This document shows positions 5,540-9,626 of a DNA stretch of 9,626 nucleotides, one piece after another. Made by a program: the position numbers and the translations under genes. Below the pieces are notes generated by a model. That model did no database searches. It saw only the letters and a list, made by a program, of their open reading frames with translations, and was not told where the DNA came from. How positions within the stretch are numbered: position 1 is the stretch's first letter; each line of letters opens with the position of its first letter. This stretch comes from Clostridiales bacterium UBA1389 (GTDB lineage Bacteria; Bacillota; Clostridia; Oscillospirales; CAG-382): assembly GCA_002305335.1 (NCBI GenBank), contig DBQR01000048.1, positions 1-9,626 of the forward strand. The letters run 5' to 3'.

Positions 5540-6928
5540 TTAATGATTGAGCACCACTTCCGCGTTCCATTCGGAAACGATATAAATTACATAATCGGCG
5601 TTATAACGCTTGATATTCCCCAAATTGTAGGTGTAGTCCCACATCTTCTGGAAATAGGTCAGGTTCATGTTGCCGGCGATAAGGTCGGTTATCTGGGTGC
5701 CGAAGGAATCCCTTATGACGATACAGCTGGGAAGGTTCTGCCGGTTGGTTTCAATGAGATGGCTGTAGGTAACCTCCTCGCTGTAAACAGCGCTTTCCGC
5801 AAACCGCTTTCTCACCACTCCGGTGACGTCGGTGGAAAGGTCCCTGAACCAGCTGTATTCAAGGCAGTCCTCGTCATAAAAGCCGGGTGTCAGGTAAACG
5901 GGGGTGGTCATATTAAGGTAATTCAGCATGTCCCCCGTCTTGAAATAACCCGAATACCAGTTGAAGTAGTCATAATCATAGGGGGCGGCGGCGGGATAAT
6001 CCTTCTTGATAATGTTAAACAGTTCGGTGTATGCCAAAAAGGCGGCGTATTCCGTCCAGTGGCTGTCGGTTTTATAGTATATGGTCTGGGTGTCGTTTTT
6101 ATGAAGTCCGAACACCGTTTCAAGGTCAATAACCGTTGCCCCCGCCTCCTGCAAAGCGTCCATTATAAGCTGACGGCGGGTTTTGCCGGTGCTTTGTTTA
6201 TACTCCGCCGGCACCGCTTCGGGATATACGGTTATCGCGGAGGGAACTATTATGTATATAAGCTTTGTGTCAAGACCTGCGTCGTTTATTGCTTTTATCC
6301 TCGACTTTACCCGGCCGGTCAGGGTGTCGAGCCGGTCCCGGTCGGGGAGGTTATAACGCATGAAGTCCGAAAGGCATTTGGAATAGAAGAACTGATAATC
6401 CTTCCCCGCCACAACGCCTTCGGCGGTACCGGGATTTTTGGGGGTGGAATTGTATATGGCCTGTCCCCCCGCCTGTTCCCCGTCCACATACTGGGTAAGG
6501 GTTACTTTGGTTCCGGAGGAATGTCTGAACCTGACCGAAAACCAGCCGTAAAAGGATTCCGATTCGACTTCCTGCCCGTCGGTGGTTACCGCCTTAATAA
6601 CGGCATTTTCTTTGCACTTCCCCACTATCACCGCATAGGGTCTCTGGTCATAGCTGCAGTACATTATTTCAATGGGAGATTCCTCTGCCGGTTGGGAGGT
6701 TTCGTTACTTTCTTCGGAGGATTCGTCGGAAACTTCTTCGGAGGATTGGCCGGTTTCCTCCCCGGAAGTTGTTTCGGATTCCTCCCCGCTTTGACTTGAT
6801 TCGCCGGAAGAAAAGCTTTCCGAAGTTTCTTCTGAAATTACCGAACTTGTATCGGTTTCGCTGCCCGGGGTGCAGGAAACCAAAAGCGTAAGCAACGTAA
6901 AAAGGCATATAAATAATTTCTTTGTCAT
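5540..6928 (-). CDS. Lipoprotein with Ig-like and AlgX/AlgJ-type SGNH domains
   Basis: The 462-residue product has a lipoprotein signal (Lys3-Lys4, hydrophobic core, lipobox LVSC with Cys19). A stalk of Ser, Glu, Thr and Gly follows to about residue 84, then a probable Ig-like beta domain (about 96-150). The C-terminal domain (about 175-460) resembles the SGNH-like family of AlgX, AlgJ and DHHW proteins. It shows IIVPSAITVYPE (226-237), DSHWTEYAAF (288-297) with the Asp-His pair, and IRDSFG (405-410) with the likely nucleophile Ser408 after that pair, as in AlgX. Relatives O-acetylate extracellular polysaccharide. Here the protein would sit on the outer face of the membrane, possibly modifying a wall or capsule polymer. 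No MBOAT acyl-donor gene is present in the window. The start is supported by AAAGGA upstream; the gene is last in its operon. The fold assignment is fairly sure, the reaction is not. Confidence 0.8.
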   Translation of the reverse strand: MTKKLFICLFTLLTLLVSCTPGSETDTSSVISEETSESFSSGESSQSGEESETTSGEETGQSSEEVSDESSEESNETSQPAEESPIEIMYCSYDQRPYAVIVGKCKENAVIKAVTTDGQEVESESFYGWFSVRFRHSSGTKVTLTQYVDGEQAGGQAIYNSTPKNPGTAEGVVAGKDYQFFYSKCLSDFMRYNLPDRDRLDTLTGRVKSRIKAINDAGLDTKLIYIIVPSAITVYPEAVPAEYKQSTGKTRRQLIMDALQEAGATVIDLETVFGLHKNDTQTIYYKTDSHWTEYAAFLAYTELFNIIKKDYPAAAPYDYDYFNWYSGYFKTGDMLNYLNMTTPVYLTPGFYDEDCLEYSWFRDLSTDVTGVVRKRFAESAVYSEEVTYSHLIETNRQNLPSCIVIRDSFGTQITDLIAGNMNLTYFQKMWDYTYNLGNIKRYNADYVIYIVSEWNAEVVLNH

Positions 6929-6946
6929 TCGAATTTTCCTTTGTTT

Positions 6947-7885
6947 TCAGCCTACCTGAACATTGTGGATAATGGAAATGGCGTCGATGTCATTACCTAA
7001 GGGGTTGTTACCTAAATTTGAAATCTGAAGATTTGTAATGTTGGCTTCCTGCACCGACCAGACATAGTCAAGGTATTCGTCTGTCCAGGGCAGACCGTCA
7101 AGGATCAGCTCCTCCATCGCCGCGTCAAGATAGGTGCCGTCGGCGTCATCGTCCTCTAATCTGCCGGTGCGGGGTATAAGGGACATAAACCTGACGAACC
7201 TTACCATGGGTTTGCCGTTGTTCCGGGTAAACACCTCACCGGCCTCCTTTTCGCAGGTTGCTGCGATTTCCCCTAAAATCTTACGGTTTTCATCAAGGAA
7301 ACGGTAAACGCATTTTACCACGTCTTTTTTATCGGTGCAGCCGGAAATATCCACTTCGGTTTCAAAATACCGGGCATTCGGGTATTTGTCGGTGTTGAAT
7401 TCGGCTATATCCTTGAAAGTAACCTCTTTAGGCTGACCCAAACCGAAATCGCAGAAAAACGCCGCCCAAACGTCCTTTTCCTGGTTGTTGCAAAGGCCGG
7501 TGTCGATATGCCAGCACTTCCCGCCGGATACATATCCTAAACAGATGTAGGCGTTACGGCAGGGTTTGCCCTCCTGGTCCCGGCGGTTGATTTTCAGTTT
7601 ATTCAGGTCTACAAGTGTCTTAATTCTGGAATATTTTTCGGTGTAGGCATTCTGGGCGTAGTAGTGGGCGCCGGCGTTGGCTTCGATCATACATTTGATA
7701 TGATCCTTTAACGGCACTTCCCTGCCCAATGCGGATTCATAGCTTTTATAGATATACCCGTCGATGTCGGCGGCTATGACATACCTTCCCTTTGTTATGT
7801 GGTCGTATTTGTCGGTAAAGCCGCCGTTGGTGAAAGTGTAAACCTTTGACATATGCTGTACCGCCTGTGCCTGTCGCACAGGCAT
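6947..7885 (-). CDS. Hypothetical protein, unrecognised family
   Basis: I do not recognise this protein. From the ATG at 7885 it has 312 residues; from the next in-frame ATG at 7852 (MSKVYTF) it has 301. It is soluble, without signal peptide or membrane segment. Numbered from the inner ATG, nine Cys are spread through it (54, 98, 104, 113, 121, 134, 172, 181, 200) without a clear metal-binding pattern. An acidic run EDDDAD lies at about 233-238, and the C-terminus is rich in Asn, Leu and Ile. The start is uncertain: AAAGGAGA sits only 3 bases before the ATG at 7885, a GTG at 7879 is better spaced, and an 8-bp hairpin separates the site from 7852. It lies 13 bases after the PII-like gene and 18 before the lipoprotein gene, so it is clearly in this operon. 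Confidence 0.75.
   Translation of the reverse strand: MPVRQAQAVQHMSKVYTFTNGGFTDKYDHITKGRYVIAADIDGYIYKSYESALGREVPLKDHIKCMIEANAGAHYYAQNAYTEKYSRIKTLVDLNKLKINRRDQEGKPCRNAYICLGYVSGGKCWHIDTGLCNNQEKDVWAAFFCDFGLGQPKEVTFKDIAEFNTDKYPNARYFETEVDISGCTDKKDVVKCVYRFLDENRKILGEIAATCEKEAGEVFTRNNGKPMVRFVRFMSLIPRTGRLEDDDADGTYLDAAMEELILDGLPWTDEYLDYVWSVQEANITNLQISNLGNNPLGNDIDAISIIHNVQVG
7863..7883 (-). promoter_or_regulatory. Hairpin at the start of the hypothetical gene
   Basis: GCCTGTGC at 7863-7870 and GCACAGGC at 7876-7883 form a perfect 8-bp stem with a 5-base loop. On the transcribed strand it begins within the first ATG codon (7885-7883) and ends 10 bases before the inner ATG at 7852. Such a structure could hinder initiation at 7885, or shorten the effective distance from the ribosome binding site to 7852. 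There is no T-tract, so it is not a terminator. Confidence 0.45.
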
Positions 7886-7898
7886 AGTCTCCTTTATT

Positions 7899-8576
7899 TT
7901 ATTTATTGTCGTCTTCGCCGAAGTTGATTCCCGCCACCTGGGTCACCGGGAGGGAAAAAGCCACCGCCCCGATTTTGGGGTTTTCGTTTGACGCCTTCAT
8001 AAGGGCGTTCATGATGTCCGAACGGTTCTGGGTTTTGCTGACTATAAGCAGTGCTTCCTTGTCTTCCGCAACGGTTATGCCGAAGAATTTTTCGGTAAAT
8101 TTTGCGCCGGTGCCCTTGGCGTTCAGCACGGTGCCCCCACCTGCCCCCGCAGCTCTGGCAAGCTCCATAATTTTTTCGGAAAAGCCGTGGTTCATTATTA
8201 CCATTATAAGCTCCTGCTTGAAGGTAAGTTTGGGCTTGGAGCTGTCGCTTGTTTTTTCTCCCGTAAGGTAGCTCAATGTTTTTACACCTCCGATACTTTT
8301 TATGGGGATTGCCACTAAAATTCCGTTGCCGGGAACGTTGATATACAGACGGCTGTTTGCCTCTTTGAATATTTTTGAGGTTTTTGCCTTGTCCGCCGCC
8401 ACGGTTACCACCACCCTTTCGGAGGCTTCGATACCCATTATATTGAGTATTTCCTTTGTGGCGGTACCCCTGCCGTTTATGAGTATGGTTTCGGGTATTC
8501 CCAGCTTGTTGTAAAGGTCGATAAAATCCTTGGCCTTTGCTTTGGTTGTGACCGCTATGATATAGTTAAGTTCCAT
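7899..8576 (-). CDS. Tandem PII-like regulator paired with a DUF1538 protein
   Basis: The 225-residue soluble protein contains two similar ferredoxin-like domains of the PII signal-protein type, at about 1-100 and 118-216. GRGTATKEILNIMGIE (35-50) in the first parallels AKGTGAKFTEKFFGI (153-167) in the second. The second half is closer to PII proteins: ELARAAGAGGGTVLNAKG (138-155) resembles the helix and strand before the T-loop, and NPKIGAVAFSLPV (199-211) stands where PII proteins carry the phosphate-binding TGxIGDGKIF loop. Residues about 103-117 form a Ser/Lys-rich linker. The start is backed by AAGGGA 8 bases upstream. It lies 26 bases after the DUF1538 gene. By analogy with GlnB/GlnK-AmtB and SbtB-SbtA pairs, I infer that it binds a small ligand and gates the DUF1538 protein. 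The ligand is unknown, and the T-loop Tyr of GlnB is absent. Confidence 0.82.
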   Translation of the reverse strand: MELNYIIAVTTKAKAKDFIDLYNKLGIPETILINGRGTATKEILNIMGIEASERVVVTVAADKAKTSKIFKEANSRLYINVPGNGILVAIPIKSIGGVKTLSYLTGEKTSDSSKPKLTFKQELIMVIMNHGFSEKIMELARAAGAGGGTVLNAKGTGAKFTEKFFGITVAEDKEALLIVSKTQNRSDIMNALMKASNENPKIGAVAFSLPVTQVAGINFGEDDNK

Positions 8577-8602
8577 ATAAACCGTCCCTTATAATTGTTG
8601 GT

Positions 8603-9626
8603 TTAGTCCCAAAGGACGATAACCTCGTAATCCTCGATAGCTTCGGGGATTGCCGCCTTCCTCTCGGCAGCTTTGCGTACCCGGTAGATTACCCCCATCA
8701 CCTGAACCACTATAAGGGGCATCATTGCCACCATTGCCACAAGCCCGAAGGCGTCGGATATTACGTTTCCCCCCACCGCATGGCTTGCCCCTATGGCAAA
8801 GGGGAGCATAAAGGTGGCGGTCATGGGACCGGAAGCCACCCCGCCCGAGTCAAAGGCTATGGAGGTGAAGATATCCGGTACGAAAAACATAAGCAGAATG
8901 GCTATGGCATAGCCGGGGATGATAAACCAGAATATCGAAATTCCGGTAAGGATTCGTATCATGGAAAGTCCCATGGCGCAGGCAACGCTTATGGACAGGG
9001 AGATTCCCATAGCTTTTGAGGAAACCTTGCCGGCGGAAATATCCTCCACCTGCTTGTTCAGCACAATAACCGCCGGTTCGGCGGAAACTGTATACCAGCC
9101 CATAATCATAGCCAATGGGATAAGAATTTTGGTGTTGTCGGTGGCAAGCATACCTCCCAGTATGGAACCCATGGAGGAAAAGCCCACATTGACACCGGTC
9201 ATGAAGAGCACCAGCCCCACATAGGTATAGACAATACCCATTATTACCCGGAAAAAATCCTCCTTGGAGGGTTTAAGGATAAACAGCTCAAATATAACGG
9301 CAAAAATGATAATCGGGGAAAGGGCAAGCGCCATTTCCTTTAAGTATGTAGGCACCGCAGTCAGATAGGAGCCGCTAAGTTCAAGGGTGTCCTGAAAGGA
9401 GGGGATTATATCAATAGCCGTTTTGGCTTCCCCTTTGTACAGAAAGCCCAGCACCAGCACCGCCATTATGGGTCCCACCGAGCAGAGTCCCACCATGCCG
9501 AAGCTGTCGGCGGCGGAATCCCCATCGCTCCGCAGTGATGCCACGCCCACCCCCAACGCCATTATAAAGGGGACGGTCATGGGTCCGGTGGTTACCCCGC
9601 CGGAATCGAAGGCGACGCCCAAAAAT
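8603..9626 (-). CDS. DUF1538 integral membrane protein, C-terminal part
   Basis: The frame is open to the window edge, so the N-terminus is missing; about 340 residues are visible. It is a very hydrophobic polytopic protein of the DUF1538 family, with around nine or ten hydrophobic segments. The motif AFDSGGVTTGPMT lies near the visible N-terminus (4-16, counted from codon 9622) and recurs as AFDSGGVASGPMT at 256-268. Each is followed by a long hydrophobic stretch and a D-[SA]-FG motif (39-42 and 290-293). This shows an internal duplication with a period of about 252 residues, typical of transporters built from two related halves. A short charged tail (about 314-339) faces one side of the membrane. 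The substrate is unknown. The downstream PII-like gene suggests a regulated transporter. The TTG at 9622 is an internal codon, not a start. Confidence 0.85.
   Translation of the reverse strand, partial: FLGVAFDSGGVTTGPMTVPFIMALGVGVASLRSDGDSAADSFGMVGLCSVGPIMAVLVLGFLYKGEAKTAIDIIPSFQDTLELSGSYLTAVPTYLKEMALALSPIIIFAVIFELFILKPSKEDFFRVIMGIVYTYVGLVLFMTGVNVGFSSMGSILGGMLATDNTKILIPLAMIMGWYTVSAEPAVIVLNKQVEDISAGKVSSKAMGISLSISVACAMGLSMIRILTGISIFWFIIPGYAIAILLMFFVPDIFTSIAFDSGGVASGPMTATFMLPFAIGASHAVGGNVISDAFGLVAMVAMMPLIVVQVMGVIYRVRKAAERKAAIPEAIEDYEVIVLWD

Noticed and set aside
5495..6799. A 434-codon open frame on the + strand opposite the lipoprotein gene
   Set aside because: It starts inside the terminator hairpin without a ribosome binding site and has a low-complexity Gly/Val/Phe-rich composition typical of antisense frames. 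The - strand gene has a lipobox, a recognisable domain and a proper ribosome binding site.
1..9626. CRISPR arrays, tRNA or rRNA genes, insertion sequences, integrases or toxin-antitoxin pairs
   Set aside because: I looked for regularly spaced repeats, clover-leaf and rRNA signatures, and transposase or recombinase motifs on both strands and found none; the only repeats are the short palindromes listed.

Overview
The window looks like part of the chromosome of an anaerobic, endospore-forming member of the Clostridia, probably of the Oscillospiraceae/Ruminococcaceae type. The grounds are an intact spoVT, ferredoxin-dependent 2-oxoacid metabolism, strong AGGAGG-type ribosome binding sites, A+T-rich intergenic DNA around G+C-richer genes, and a palindromic intergenic repeat of a kind I associate with these families. 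The lineage is inferred; no rRNA or tRNA gene is present to test it.

Left part, + strand (about 54-4361): a well-formed sigma-A promoter, a leader carrying a possible 36-codon peptide and a hairpin, then four tightly packed genes ending in a strong intrinsic terminator. They encode the two subunits of indolepyruvate:ferredoxin oxidoreductase (iorA, iorB), a phenylacetate-CoA ligase-type enzyme (paaK) and a small double-ACT protein. Together they link aryl pyruvates, aryl-acetyl-CoA and free aryl acetates. This could serve breakdown of aromatic amino acids or, in reverse, their salvage from aryl acetates. The ACT protein is a plausible amino acid sensor.

Middle (4362-5539): a 278-base spacer without a recognisable element, then spoVT on the + strand, then a 363-base spacer. 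The second spacer holds a perfect 12-bp inverted repeat, a second palindromic unit, overlapping potential stems, and a bidirectional terminator shared with the converging operon.

Right part, - strand (9626 down to 5540): four co-directional genes separated by gaps of 13-26 bases. In transcription order they are a DUF1538 membrane protein (N-terminus outside the window), a protein made of two tandem PII-like domains, a cytoplasmic protein I do not recognise, and a lipoprotein with an Ser/Glu/Thr-rich stalk, a probable Ig-like domain and an AlgX/AlgJ-type SGNH domain. The DUF1538 plus tandem-PII pair looks like a membrane transporter with its own nucleotide-responsive regulator. It is the strongest candidate in the window for a poorly described system, and its relation to the two downstream genes is open.
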